A stretch of 64,000 nt of DNA from Setoptus koraiensis (taxonomy: Eukaryota > Arthropoda), in assembly GCA_048013815.1 (NCBI GenBank), contig CM106585.1, positions 11,408,001-11,472,000 of the forward strand, given 5' to 3'. Positions 33,297-45,189 of this stretch are shown here, piece after piece. The stretch's first letter is position 1. Each line of letters starts with the position of its first letter. Under the pieces are notes generated by a model, which ran no database searches, was not told the DNA's origin, and saw only the letters and a list, made by a program, of their open reading frames with translations. The translations under genes were made by a program, and so were the position numbers.

Positions 33297-36200
33297 ATGC
33301 AGGCCACTACTGCCGATCAATTTCGGCTGGCAAATTTGATCAATGACAAATCAGACGATGGTGACTTACAACGTAAAATAGACCAGATCATTGAATTGAC
33401 CAGTGCGACCAGGGATCAAGCGGCTGTCGCTTTGCACGATTGTGACTACGATACAGAAAAAGCGGTTGACATGATCTTGGAGGGGGACCATACGAATGGT
33501 GAAAATCAATGGAAATCTGCCGGTAAAAAACGAAACAAACAACAATCACAAGCTAAGCAGGGAGCAAAAGCGGGAATATCTAATAGTAATCTGATTAATA
33601 ACACTATTTCAGCAACAAATGCTAGCAACAACACTACATCGTCTGCAACATCTGCCGACGATTGCAACAGTGACCAACACCCCAACCAACATTCAAAAGG
33701 AGCCAAGGCATCGAATAGGCTCCAACAACAAAATTCTAGGATTCAATCTGGAGTTGTTAACTCGTCAGGCACCAACAGTAACAACAATTCAGCATCTCTT
33801 TCTACAACAAACAACAATGTGGAATCGACCTCAAATCCCGTTAATGAAACAATTGTAGATAGTGTAAATTCATTTGAATCTGATAGAATGCAGAACTTCA
33901 AGAATACAGATTATGGCTCCAAGACAGCAACCGCTCAAGATTACGATAATTATCAATCTAATAATAACTCAAGCAGTAATCGCTCCACCAGAGTTGGCGG
34001 AAATAGACGAGGAGACGGAGCAAGTGGCACCAATAGAAGGGATTTTCAAACAAGTCAACATGATCATAGATCCCCTCGTAGATTTAATCGAGATCACGAG
34101 GACACGTCTTTACCGAAGCGTGGTTCCAGTGGTCGTGGCGTAGGAAGGGTGAACTCGCATCAAGAAGATGATAACAATCAGGGCAATCGTCGTAGTTATG
34201 GTGACGATGATAAAAGATTTGCCAGTAGAGGCGGCAGAGGCACAGGTCTTCATAGGTCATTTAATCAGCGTCCCAATCAGGTTACTGGTACCAATGCTTC
34301 TCGCGGTGCCAGAACTATACTGAACAGAGGTTTGCAATCATCATCCTCTACAACAAACGCCAATCCATCAGTCGATGGTTTCCCAAATTCTATTGACACA
34401 TGGACGAACAGTACTGCAGAAACTGCTGGCCAAGCAGGAAAATCTAATAATCCCACCAATGCTCCAGTAACAGATTGCAGTACTTTAAGAGTAGGTCAAT
34501 GGTCCGATGTTGCAGGTAACGAAGATTGGAGTGAAGAAGATTGGGATGCCAAGGTTATGGAAACCAAAGTCTACACTCCTAGTTCCAAAGCTGTGGATAA
34601 CAGCGTAGCAAGTAAAGGTCAACCCAATTTAAATCCTGTATCATCTCAATTAGATTTGGCTACTATTCTATCAAAATCTGTCCAAAATGATGCACAACAA
34701 AATACAACTGTAAAGCAGACAAGCCAGTCACAACAGTCGGGTCACCAAAAAGCTGCTATGTCAGCTCTCAATGATAATGCCCGTGCAGTTTTTTTGCAGC
34801 ATCTTCATCAGCAACAGAATCGCTCCCAACAACAGTCAAACATGGGTCAATTTACCATGAGCCAGTATAACAAAGAAGCTTCTGAAAGTTTGAAATCGCT
34901 TGTTGGTATACCTTCTTCTAATTTGATTTCTTCGGGTGATTCGATAGGATCTAAGGGTCCGCATCAACAACAACGATTGTCTAATAAGCAAAGGTCAACT
35001 CGCATACCTGATTCTGCGGTAGAAATGCCCCTAAGTGATCAAGTGTCCTCATTAAATGTTCAGTTTGGGGCGCTTGAGTTTGGTGACGAAGCATTTCCTA
35101 TAGTTAACCCGGACAGCAAAAGCGCATTCCAAGACGTGCTCAAGTCAAATAAGATGGGTAGTCATCAGCTCGGAAGTCCCGCGCATCATCAATCTTCAAC
35201 ACAAACAAGCTCTGATAGTAAAACCAATTCAAGTAGGCAACAAACCGGGAAGTCCGATCTATCTCAGAATCAGTCTGTACTCGGATCCTCACTGGCACCT
35301 GATGGTAGCCTGAGAGGTCAAACAAATAAGTCTACTGGACATCCGCAACAACAATCTGTTACCAATCAGTATGCTAGAAAGACAGTTTTAGACTCATCTT
35401 CGTCTCAAACCTCAGGCCAATCTGCCGTTGCGTCGTCTTCCCCTTACAACTCTAGTAATCAACGCTCGAACGTGAATGAATTAGGGTCCGGTTTCCGGAC
35501 ACGCCAAGCCTATCAGACTCCAAGTGATAATACAACAACCACTAGTATATATCCATCCTCAGTCGCTAGTGCTTATTCAACAAATCCAGCTCCAACACAG
35601 GTATCTTATCCCTACTCAGGTTATGCATCTCAACAACAATTAACATCAACTGGTGGTTACACTACATCTAGTTATACTACTAATGCATCGAGCCAGCAAA
35701 AGTCGGCTTTAGGTATAAAAGATCTGGACACGGGTGCCTCCGGTAAGTTTAAAAAGAATAGAGAAAAAATAGCACTAGATTTATATTGTAAAACTGGATA
35801 CTAACCTAACGATAATTTAATCTTTTAACTAGGAAAAGGAATTCCGAGTGTGCCACCTGGAACGTTGCCTTTGATGAGTCAGCCCCAATACATGATGGCA
35901 AACGCGTATCAGCCTGCTATATTCCCCTATCCGTTTCAAGCTGACGTTCATTATCAAGCCACAGCTGCAGGTAGAGAGCAAAACTTTCAGTCTGTATATT
36001 CTCCGGGTGATGCAACTAAATTCAACCGAGGTGCAGATGGAGAAGCATCCTCGATATCGACTACTCAAGCTGCTGGTGTAGCCTCACAGACACACAATCA
36101 ACCCTTCGTGGCCAATGCTCTTCATCCCGGGTACCAACTTACATACGCGATGCCAGGTGCTTTCAACATGTTACCACAGAATCTGTACGGCGCTGCACCG

Positions 36201-36764
36201 ATATTTCCAACACATATACCGCAACCCACCAACACTGGATCTGCAAATACGGCTTACCCTAAAAGTACGGCACATGCTTATCAATCACACACAGGCTACT
36301 CTGGATATGACCCTCTAAATGCAGTACCACCACAACAGACTCAAGATTACGTGAAGCAAGCATACGCTGGTTCTAATATGCAACAACAGCAGTCTAGTAA
36401 TAAATCCATGGGATCAAATTCTGATATAGGAGTTTCTGCAAGTAACGCCAACAGCATGTACGGTGGATCGTCTAAAACACACGCGCAATTGGGCAAGCAA
36501 GCTAATTACGACTCCAAGAGTTACCAACAGCAGCAATCAAGCAATCCAGCGCCTCAGCAATTTGGTTTTTCACATAACACCCAACAAACTGCATCATTTC
36601 CTGCACCATATCCTATATTACCTCCTTCACAACAGTCTTTGATGCAACACCATCTACAAGCTGATAATTCCGGCATTAATGCGGCTAGTGGTCAGCAGCA
36701 AGCACAGCAGAAAGGCGCCGTACCTGTTGCTCCAAACAACAGTAAGTATTATGGTTGGAATTAA
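33297..36764 (+). CDS. lig: Lingerer / UBAP2-UBAP2L family protein
   Basis: Predicted cytoplasmic RNA-granule and ubiquitin-associated protein. CDS join 33297-35742 and 35833-36764, with a 90-bp intron (GTAAGT donor, TTTTAACTAG acceptor). The junction recreates GASGKGIPSVPPGTLP, which matches the family pattern at this point; without splicing the frame ends at 35804. Domains: N-terminal UBA domain about 26-64 (IIELTSATRDQAAVALHDCD), an arginine/glycine-rich stretch about 225-350, a WSDVAGNEDWSEEDWDAKV acidic motif, and the UBAP2/lig signature IPDSAVEMPLSDQ followed by SLNVQFGALEFGDEAFPI. The C-terminal part is Gln/Tyr/Pro-rich and ends YYGWN. Total 1125 residues. A GTAAGT just before the stop could be another donor, so the last few residues are less certain. 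It is convergent with the RAP gene 361 bp downstream. Confidence 0.92.
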
Positions 36765-37125
36765 GTACAAGCTGCACAAAGCATATGATCTATTATATCA
36801 ACTTGATGATATCCGACGCAATTACAGATGCATGATCGAAAATTTAGAGCATTGCCCATGGTTTTGTTAGGTGTTTGAGAGTACTAGCAGCAGATGACAT
36901 AGATACTAATAACATAACCTTACCCTTCACATTTATCTCGCAATGATGATAAAGCTTAACAAAATTGTATGTGTATAATTACTTCTAGATATTAAAGAGA
37001 AAATGAAAATTCACATTAAAAAAAGTATCTACACGTTCATCAAAAAAAAAACTGTCCTCGCACACAACATTTATTCGGAGTTAAATTGTGAACGATAACA
37101 AGGCTATGATGGTTCGAAGAGAATC
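36765..37125. other. Convergent 3' intergenic region
   Basis: AT-rich DNA between the stop codons of lingerer and the RAP gene, expected to hold both 3' UTRs. A poly-A run occurs near 37043-37052. No gene is seen. Confidence 0.6.
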
Positions 37126-38244
37126 TTATAACTCTGTTCTCTTGCTAGTTATCTTGTCTTCAATTAACCTGTGGACCTTAGCAATTTTATGGTTCATGTC
37201 TTTGACTCTTTTCTTCAGGCCCCTCACCTCATGATCATCGTCCTTCGAAGGGTCTAGTCCTACTTGACCGTGTTCTAATTGAACCTCATAGTGCCTAAGT
37301 TTTTTTATCCTTGTTTGATAATGATGAAGCTCCGTCTTCAGTTCTTCAAGCTCCTCAGAGGTAAAATTACTTGACTTCGCAGATGACCATAAATCGATAA
37401 CTTTCTGCTCGTCAAAGTCAGCTTCGCCTGCTAGCTTTGACTTGATTTTAGAATGGAGATGTTCGAATCCTTTTTTAGTTTCTCTTTGCTTATCTTTCAG
37501 CATTTGCTGAGTATTTTGATTAAGTCGATGCTTTTTGTCTGATGCAGACTCGCTGTCAAAAGACTTGCTCCTGAAAATATTCTTATTATCTTCCATTGTG
37601 TTCTCAATTGAGTTCTCCCATCGTTCTTTCTCAACTTTAATATCATCGGATTTGGCATCGAGCATGTTCATGACATCAATATGCTCATCAAGTCTATCTT
37701 GTTGATGCTGAAATTCCTCCTGCAAAATCATGAGTTCTTCTTGGGAGAAACCTGATTTCTCGGCCTTTTTCCACAATTTATCTAAACGAGAGTCCCTGAA
37801 TATTTTCTGGTTTAAATGAATATCCGTTTCAGGATTGTTATCAGTGACTTTAGCAAGATTTTTTGCCTTTCTTACGCTCTTCTCGTCAGCCACAGGTGGA
37901 TGTAGATCATGATAATATTTGTCAAGACCATACTTGGAAAGAACATTCAATAGCTTACGACGGACCGCTGCCTCATGTAGGCCATCTTTATCTTGATTGT
38001 TGGCTTTTAGTTTCTTTAATGTGGTTTCATCTTGCTGCAGTGAGAAAAAATCTGTTCGGAGATTCTTGAGTTTTGATTCACCTAGCGAATTCTTCGCCTT
38101 GTTGTAAATGAGATTCAATTTGTCGATGCGAAAGAGATTTTCTCGCTTGGCAGGTGCATCGTTGCATCTTATTTGGAATCCTGGAAATGTAATTATCTGT
38201 TGAATCGCAACCAAACAAAACACTACGAAAGTGAATCTATCCAT
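37126..38244 (-). CDS. LRPAP1: Alpha-2-macroglobulin receptor-associated protein (RAP, LRPAP1 family)
   Basis: Predicted ER chaperone that keeps LDL-receptor-family proteins from binding ligands early in the secretory pathway. The start at 38242-38244 is chosen because MDRFTFVVFCLVAIQQIITF is a good signal peptide; the frame is open 18 codons further upstream without adding a conserved feature. Three helical RAP repeats are visible: FRIDKLNLIYNKAKNSLGES, then DSRLDKLWKKAEKSGFSQEE, then QKVIDLWSSAKSSNFTSEEL, each followed by coiled, charge-rich helices. The first repeat includes the family landmark KYGLDKYYHDLH. The mature protein is highly charged. It ends in RTEL, a KDEL/HNEL-like ER-retention tail. 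The length of 372 residues is close to the roughly 357 of human RAP. No intron is needed. Confidence 0.9.
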   Translation of the reverse strand: MDRFTFVVFCLVAIQQIITFPGFQIRCNDAPAKRENLFRIDKLNLIYNKAKNSLGESKLKNLRTDFFSLQQDETTLKKLKANNQDKDGLHEAAVRRKLLNVLSKYGLDKYYHDLHPPVADEKSVRKAKNLAKVTDNNPETDIHLNQKIFRDSRLDKLWKKAEKSGFSQEELMILQEEFQHQQDRLDEHIDVMNMLDAKSDDIKVEKERWENSIENTMEDNKNIFRSKSFDSESASDKKHRLNQNTQQMLKDKQRETKKGFEHLHSKIKSKLAGEADFDEQKVIDLWSSAKSSNFTSEELEELKTELHHYQTRIKKLRHYEVQLEHGQVGLDPSKDDDHEVRGLKKRVKDMNHKIAKVHRLIEDKITSKRTEL

Positions 38245-38761
38245 CGTAGTAATGTTTATGAGTGTATATTTATTGCATGACAGTTTTTGTGAAACCATTT
38301 GAAACCGAAGAATGTGGCCAGAAAGCTGATTTATTTTAAAGGCGTTCTTGCTAATGGCTCTTCTTGAGAACCACCTGTGTGATGATGATGCAATAAATCA
38401 TTTGTTGTCGCTTTTTGGATTTTCGTATTTGGCGCTAAACAAGAAACAACTCGCGCAACATATCGCATCCATGTGGTCCATGTGGCGCGCCTTCTTGTGT
38501 AACACGCGTTCACATGTGCATGCCTGGTATTTTAGTCAGTTACGAATCGCAGCTCTGCCATATCCGTCATTGTGTAACTGACATCATTCCGACTACAATC
38601 CCTCATTGATAAAATCAATATCTTCAGTAACCACTTGTCATCATCCTAGGCAATCTAGATTTTACTCAAGCCACTCATACGGTTTCATCATCATTACATT
38701 AATCACTCATTTAATATTTATCATACATATCGTTCATATATTATTCTAAATCCGCACCATC
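38245..38761. promoter_or_regulatory. Divergent promoter region of the RAP and nucleoplasmin-like genes
   Basis: Start codons of two oppositely oriented genes lie 517 bp apart, so this interval should hold both promoters and 5' UTRs. No distinct TATA box is obvious. Confidence 0.5.
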
Positions 38762-39481
38762 ATGTTTTGGGGACTACACGTAAAATCCACCCACAAGAGC
38801 AGCGACCCGGTACAATATGAGTTTTTAGAGAGCGTCAAACTAAGCCAAGTGGCGCTCGAGCCCTTGTCATTTAATAAAGGGGTCCCTGTCAAGACGGCAG
38901 GCACACCACAAGGAGGCAAGAACAAGAGAGTCAAGACAGACCTGAATGTATCACAAAATGGCTATGTTGAAAAAGACCAGAAACAATCCCCTGTGACACT
39001 TCTCGTTGAGCATGATAATAAGCAGTTTGTCCTGTGCACGCTAGACCCCAGTTTAAGTTGGCAATGTCCCCTAGATCTTGTCTTTCAAGCTGGTTCCTCT
39101 GCTAAGTTTTCCCTAAGAGGTCATGGCACTGTTCACCTAACTGGTTACGAGATACCAGAAGAAATGGACGATGAGGATGATGACCCGATGGTTAGCTTTC
39201 AAGAAGAGGATGACGATGACGATTACGAAGAGGACGATATTCACCAAACAAACGGCACCGAGATGAGAAATAGAATAAAAGAGATCAAGGACAGCAGAAA
39301 AAGGAAAAAGGCCCATATGGATACAGATGAAGATGATGACGACGATGACGAAGACGATGAAGATGAAGAAGATGATGAAGAAGAAGATGAGGACGATGAC
39401 TTGGACCTAGATGTTGACGATGATGATGAGGACGATGACGATGAGGAAGATGACGATGAGGAAGATGACGAGGATGATTGA
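38762..39481 (+). CDS. Nucleoplasmin-like histone chaperone, FKBP39/46-type N-terminal domain without an FKBP domain
   Basis: Begins MFWGLHVKS, the characteristic start of the nucleoplasmin-like (NPL) domain of insect nuclear FKBPs such as Drosophila FKBP39. The core runs to about residue 125 with SQVALEPLSF, VEHDNKQFVLCTLDP and the strand FSLRGHGTVHLTGYEIPEE. It is followed by acidic tracts, a basic patch (EIKDSRKRKKAHMD, probably nuclear localisation) and a final Asp/Glu run ending at a TGA. An AATAAA at 39557-39562 lies 76 bp after the stop, so the gene appears to end here. The usual C-terminal FKBP peptidyl-prolyl isomerase domain is absent from the following DNA. At 239 residues it resembles a stand-alone nucleoplasmin. 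Role: probably binding core histones in the nucleus. Confidence 0.85.
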   Translation: MFWGLHVKSTHKSSDPVQYEFLESVKLSQVALEPLSFNKGVPVKTAGTPQGGKNKRVKTDLNVSQNGYVEKDQKQSPVTLLVEHDNKQFVLCTLDPSLSWQCPLDLVFQAGSSAKFSLRGHGTVHLTGYEIPEEMDDEDDDPMVSFQEEDDDDDYEEDDIHQTNGTEMRNRIKEIKDSRKRKKAHMDTDEDDDDDDEDDEDEEDDEEEDEDDDLDLDVDDDDEDDDDEEDDDEEDDEDD

Positions 39482-40334
39482 GAGAGTGTGGACGGATACT
39501 AGCCAAGGGATCTGAATGCTATGTCACACAAAATATGAGGCCTTTAATTAGAAATGAATAAAAGTGATATCGGTTACCACTGTTTTAGTTGGCTGTTGAG
39601 TTTGTGTTATTGGTTCTTCCGTTGTATCATCGCACCCCCCTCATAGCTGTGCTGGCCGCGCTCGTTTCGTGGGCGTCAAGAGGATCGAGAGATTTTGTGC
39701 GCACAATTCGCTTGAGTTTGTCAAGATGGCGCTGCAATCTCGTCGCCTTGCCCGATGTGGATGTTGATATTGTTTGTTGTTATTGTTGTTGTTGTTGTTG
39801 TTTAGCCAGTGTAGTTGCGCAAGTCTATCTCGCTTACAGCGTATCTAGTAAGATCAGTTTATCTATCTAGCTAGCATGGTGTAGACAACAACTATACAAC
39901 TTTGTCGAGAATCGACTCTTTGTAAGGCTGGTTAGCAGCGAGGCAGACAGGCTAGCTAGCATGCTGGCATAGCAATGGCAGAAGAAGCAATTTCGGCATC
40001 AAAAAGTAGTAGTTCAAGTTCTTTATTATAGCTAGACAGAGAGATAGCTATAGAGCACTAGATGGTAGTAGTTTCTTCAGGCTCACACGCACGATAACAG
40101 ACTAGCATTAGTTTTGACACATGCTATACCAGCAGCAGCAACAACAACAACAACAGCAACCAGCAAACAGCAACGGCGGCAACAAGACACTATCTCGCTG
40201 ACTAGTAGTGTTAGTAGCGGTGGTGGTGGTGGTGTTAGTGTTGTTGGTATTGGTAGTTGTGTAGTAGTAGTGGCAAGAAAATGGGTCGAACAGGTGAATG
40301 AAACAAGAACAACAATTGGTGTAGTCGTAGTCGC

Positions 40335-40450
<116 letters not shown>

Positions 40451-40602
40451 GGACTGGAATAAGCTAGCAACAAGCTCAACTGGTGTTGTTCAAGACTAGC
40501 GTTCTTGCAGAATCGTCGTAATCCTTATACAAGTCGTCATCGTTTTTGACTCGGCATAACAATGATCAGCACACGGCAACTCTTCTCTTGACAATTCAAC
40601 GT

Positions 40603-40636
<34 letters not shown>

Positions 40637-40898
40637 GCTTGACGGTTGCTGTGTTGTGTTGCGTTACTGCGCGTTGAGAGTTCAATCTTGCCAATCTAGC
40701 TGGACTAGAGCGGCCGACTAGCGGCTGCTCTGCTATTTTATATTCATCTTGTCTTGTTACTCGACTTGGCCAAACTGCCGCCTGCTCTTGCCTGCGATTC
40801 CGATTTACATTGAAATGGCCGGCAAACCGCCGCTCTCGGCCAGCCACTTTGCCAGTCAACTCTGGCAGTTGGACTCTGCTGCACTCTACACCTAGACT

Positions 40899-40986
40899 GC
40901 CGGCCGGCCAGTCAGTCAGCCAGCCGGCCGGCTGGCCAGTCAGTCTGGCAAGCCAGCGGGCCGGTCCAGACGGCCGGCCGGCCGGA
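40899..40986. repeat. Palindromic CCGG/GGCC-rich island
   Basis: Built from repeated GCCGGCCGG, GCCAGTCAGTC and GGCCAG units. It contains an 18-bp perfect palindrome, GCCAGCCGGCCGGCTGGC, at 40919-40936. A shorter related CTAGCCGGCCGG motif occurs at about 9653 and 21419 in duplicated block DNA. Confidence 0.8.
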
Positions 40987-42381
40987 CAGTGTGTGTGTGT
41001 AAGAATCAAACAGTGAATCTCGGCACTGGCGGGCGCACAACACACACACACTTCTTGCTCGCTAGAGCCATTGTCTGTCTGTTGTTGGCAACACGGAGGG
41101 CGACTTCTTTTCGGTTCCTTCAGCGTTACACAGCGAGCAACTTTTTACAACACATTCGATAGTTTTGTGCGCAAACCAGTGCTGTTGCTGTCAGTTGGAG
41201 ATATTGGCTTGCCTTGCAAGTTGCACTGCATGCTACAAGCTAGCCTGTTGATGATGTAACAACAAATTGAGTAACGAACGAACCAAGGAACCGAGGAACC
41301 AGCCAACGAGCAACGCAGCACACATTAGCAATAAATGAACTTTCAGCACCGGCGCTCAGTCACTCAGTGCCCACCTATGAAAGGTCCTGTGTGATGATGA
41401 TGTAACAATTGCATTGGTCATCATGGTCACTTTGCGCACACACAGCACATGCTCAACAGGACAGAGTTGCTGGCCGGCGAGCCAACGCGTTGGAGAGCCA
41501 GCGCGTTTGTGTGCCAGTGAATGAGGCGCTTTTACCCGATATGGATAATGTGGCGCGTCGTCGTTTCAGTATCAGGCGCTTGTTGTTGGCGCAAGTTGGC
41601 TAAAGTGTCTGGCCAATGACTCGGGCATGGCTTGTGCGACCACCGGCGCTTGTGGTAGCACTTGCCACCAAATCAAACCACTTGCTTGTTTGGTCAAACT
41701 GATGACCACTGTGTGCATGAGTGTTGCATCGTGTAGCAACGCCACGATGTTATTGTCGATGATGTGCCAGCATCAACAATAACAATTATGACAAGTTAGT
41801 CACAACGCAAGTTACATACATGCTAAAGTAGTATTACCAGTTGCTGCTGTTGCTGCTAGTAGCAGTTGTTGGCATGCCGTATCAGCTATGGCGCAACCAA
41901 TGCCAGTAGTGGCCAGCGTAACTAGAACAACGACGGCAATAGTAACAGCAACAGCAACGCACAAGAGCGACCACAAATACTAGTCAGCGCTAAACAATAA
42001 CAACAGGTGAAGTTGGAGGTTAACATTCTAACATTCGGGAGTAGTTGTGCAAACTTGCGATGCACACACACAATATTACAATATACATGTATATCTATAT
42101 ATGTATGCACACAGATGCCATAATGTTGATATTCGTGTTGATATTGATACTCATCATCTGTGGCGATGATCATAATGCCGATCACACAGGTCACCATGGT
42201 TATCATGGTCATTTGAATACAACCGCTGGCCATTGTCCGTGCTCGAGCTTTGTATTTATTAGCCAGACCATGTAATATGTTTGCTGTGCACTCGTTTTGC
42301 GTGCCGTCTGCGGATATGCCATTTTTCACATTTGAGTTTCTCTTCTATCATCTGTCATCTTGGCTCCTGGCAGCTCACAGC

Positions 42382-42426
<45 letters not shown>

Positions 42427-45158
42427 CTCGCAACGTCGCCCACAATGCTCGAGGCAGCGTTCTCAGTGGAGATTCTAATTTTACATTTTTTACAGACTTG
42501 ACTGGCGCACTGGCCAGTGTCGGCGAACGTGGCCGGAGAGATACATTGTGACTGTGGCAGTGAAAATTAAAATTCATGCCCGACCGCTCAATTCCACTGT
42601 TACGCAATTTTCGCTCCAATCATATGTGCTATATGACATAAAGTGTGCAGTGACGGTGCCATCGGAATTGGAGCTGATCCTCATCAGACACAACACCGGT
42701 CTTGAGCGAGCGCTCACTCTGCGCTGTCGCCCTCTCTCATCAGCCTCGGACAGCCTGAGCACGTGGTGCCTCTAGGCAAATCCATCGGCAGCTCGCTTTT
42801 AAAACAGAGATATCGATGTGCACACCGCAAGGCCACACACTTGCTATTGACAGATAATTGTCATGCATGGCTCGTGCTAAGACTAGTCAGTTGGTTGCAA
42901 AAGTAACTAGTGCACCTATGACTGCATTATGCTGCTGTCCATAAAGAATGCATAAACATAATATACAAATACAGTGCGCAAAAGCAAAATATATATTTGA
43001 GTTCGATGTAAACAGAGATAGTTGAAGCAAAGTATTGTGGGCCGATAAAAAAGCTACCACATGCTTGCTGCAACGGCTGGTATATCTGATATGCGCGTGC
43101 CAGCCCGGATCATAACTGCATATTCATTGTTAATTTGTAAACTGATTTCCTTACTCTGTGCCCGGCTTGACCGTTGCGCCACAATCACAATCAAGTAGCG
43201 CCGCCAAGACCACTAGACTCTAGCGAGTAGAGGCCCGAATGGGTAGAAAGAAACTGGCCTGGGATAAATTGGCGTTTCGTCGTCGCCAATTCGAAGCCCT
43301 GCCAGCCATTTGTTACTTTTCTCTTTATTAGTGCACACACTAGGCCATTGTACATAGGCGAACGCGAAAGCACACACACACAAGCTTCAGTGCACTGCTC
43401 TCTATCTAAACGACGGCGTCCGGATGAGCAAGCCTTTGCCCGTCAGCGAGCCCGAGCAACTCCGGCTCGCTGGCCATGTGCTTCACGTACCGAGATCCCG
43501 TTACTGTTGTTGCCGCTGTCGTTGGTGCCGCTGTCGCTGGTGCTGCCGTTGTTGTTGCCGCTGTTGTTGGTGCCGTTGTTGTCGGTGCTGCTGCTGCTGT
43601 TGTTGTTGTTGTGCAGGCAGGCAGGCAGGCAGTTCGGGCGCCAGAGACACCGAAAGGACAGAGGGGGGCAGCAGAATAAAGTACCAGCCAGTGCGCTGGG
43701 CAAACAACAAAACAGTGCCCACGGTTGGCACTCGTGTGGTAGAAATGGAATGATGGAAAGAGGGCTCCATCAGCGTTATTAGATTAGTTGCTATGCGTGG
43801 CCCCTCCGCCAGTCTTGGTGGCTCTCTGCTCTGCCCGGTTCTGTTCTGTGCCGCTCGGCTCGGCAAGGCTGCCTCGACTGGCACATCATGGAGCCCATAA
43901 GGATTTGTTGTTGTTGTTGTTGTTGTTGCTGTTATTTGGTGCCTATAAGCCTTATAATATAAGGCTCGCCAGCACTGCTGCTGCCGCTAGCTAGCCAAAC
44001 GCGCTTCATGATGCGCACAGCCAGCTGGGCGGGGATATAGCACAGCAAAGCGCGGGTCCGTGTGCGCATAGCGGCTGGCCTCGCTGGCAATAATTTGTGC
44101 GCCCCTGCCGTCAAATGTATGCGAGCGCGAGGCCCTTTCTGGTGCTGACGCGCGCGCGGGCTCGTGCCGCCAAGGCAAGCGTGCGATTACAACGAAAAGC
44201 GGGCCCCAAGTAGCCAACAACAAAGACCGCTTCGTCGTAGCGCCGGGCTTGCCAGCAGCGCCACTTGTGAGAGGGGCCTGTGCCGCCGGGGCTGCAGTGC
44301 ACGGGGGGCGAACTGTGCCCGCTCGCTGCTGTAACGGCCGGGCCAGCCTGGGCTGGCCAGATTTAGCCGGAGTCGGCCCGAGCTGGAGACACGCCATCAT
44401 ACAGTATTGTATAGGGTGTGTGTGTATAGCGAAAAGTGTTTCCAGTTGCTCAAGTTGTGGGCCAAAAAGCGCCCAGAATTGTCCACTGAAATTATCGTCT
44501 TGCCAGTGGCCTTGTGCGTGTGTGTGTGTGCGTGTGCCTGTGCCTGTGCGTGTATATCAGCTGGCGATAGTTTATTTGCGAGCAAATTATTGCGACGATA
44601 TGCTGCCGGTGTGCGGGTAGCACAGGCACATTGTGGCCGTGTGGTCAAGCCGAGCACAGGCTGCGCGCATGAGAGCAAATAGGCGGCCAAGTGGCCATGT
44701 TTATTCATCTTCGATACGGCGGGCCCCAGCGCAGGCCGCCGCTGAGACGCCGAAAGGGGCGCTGGCGAGATGGGATCGCTCGTCAATCAAGACGCAGCGC
44801 CCAGCGGATGACACACAAGCGTCGCCTTGTTGTCGCATTGTCCAAGGAGGGGGCGCGCGGCGAGCCATTTGGAGCCGTTCGGAGCCGTTTGGGCCCATTT
44901 GGCTGCGCGCACACACACACGCACACACACACACACACACACATGAAAACAGCAATATCCAGTAATAGTCTCTATGATAATAATATTGTCGGTGTTGCCA
45001 AGCTGAATAAAGTTGTGAGTAAAAAAGTTGGATCTGGCGCGATGAAAACTTTTTCATTGTGCCGCACACTCGCCAGGGCCGGACTCTATACAAGCGGCCC
45101 GCTGTACATTATATATACGTTGCCCAGCGAGCTTAACAAAAACCCACTTTAGCTGATG

Positions 45159-45189
<31 letters not shown>

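Noticed and set aside
35743-35804. Unspliced end of the first lingerer frame
   Set aside because: Good GTAAGT and AG sites remove it and restore a family-conserved junction, so the stop at 35804 is intronic.
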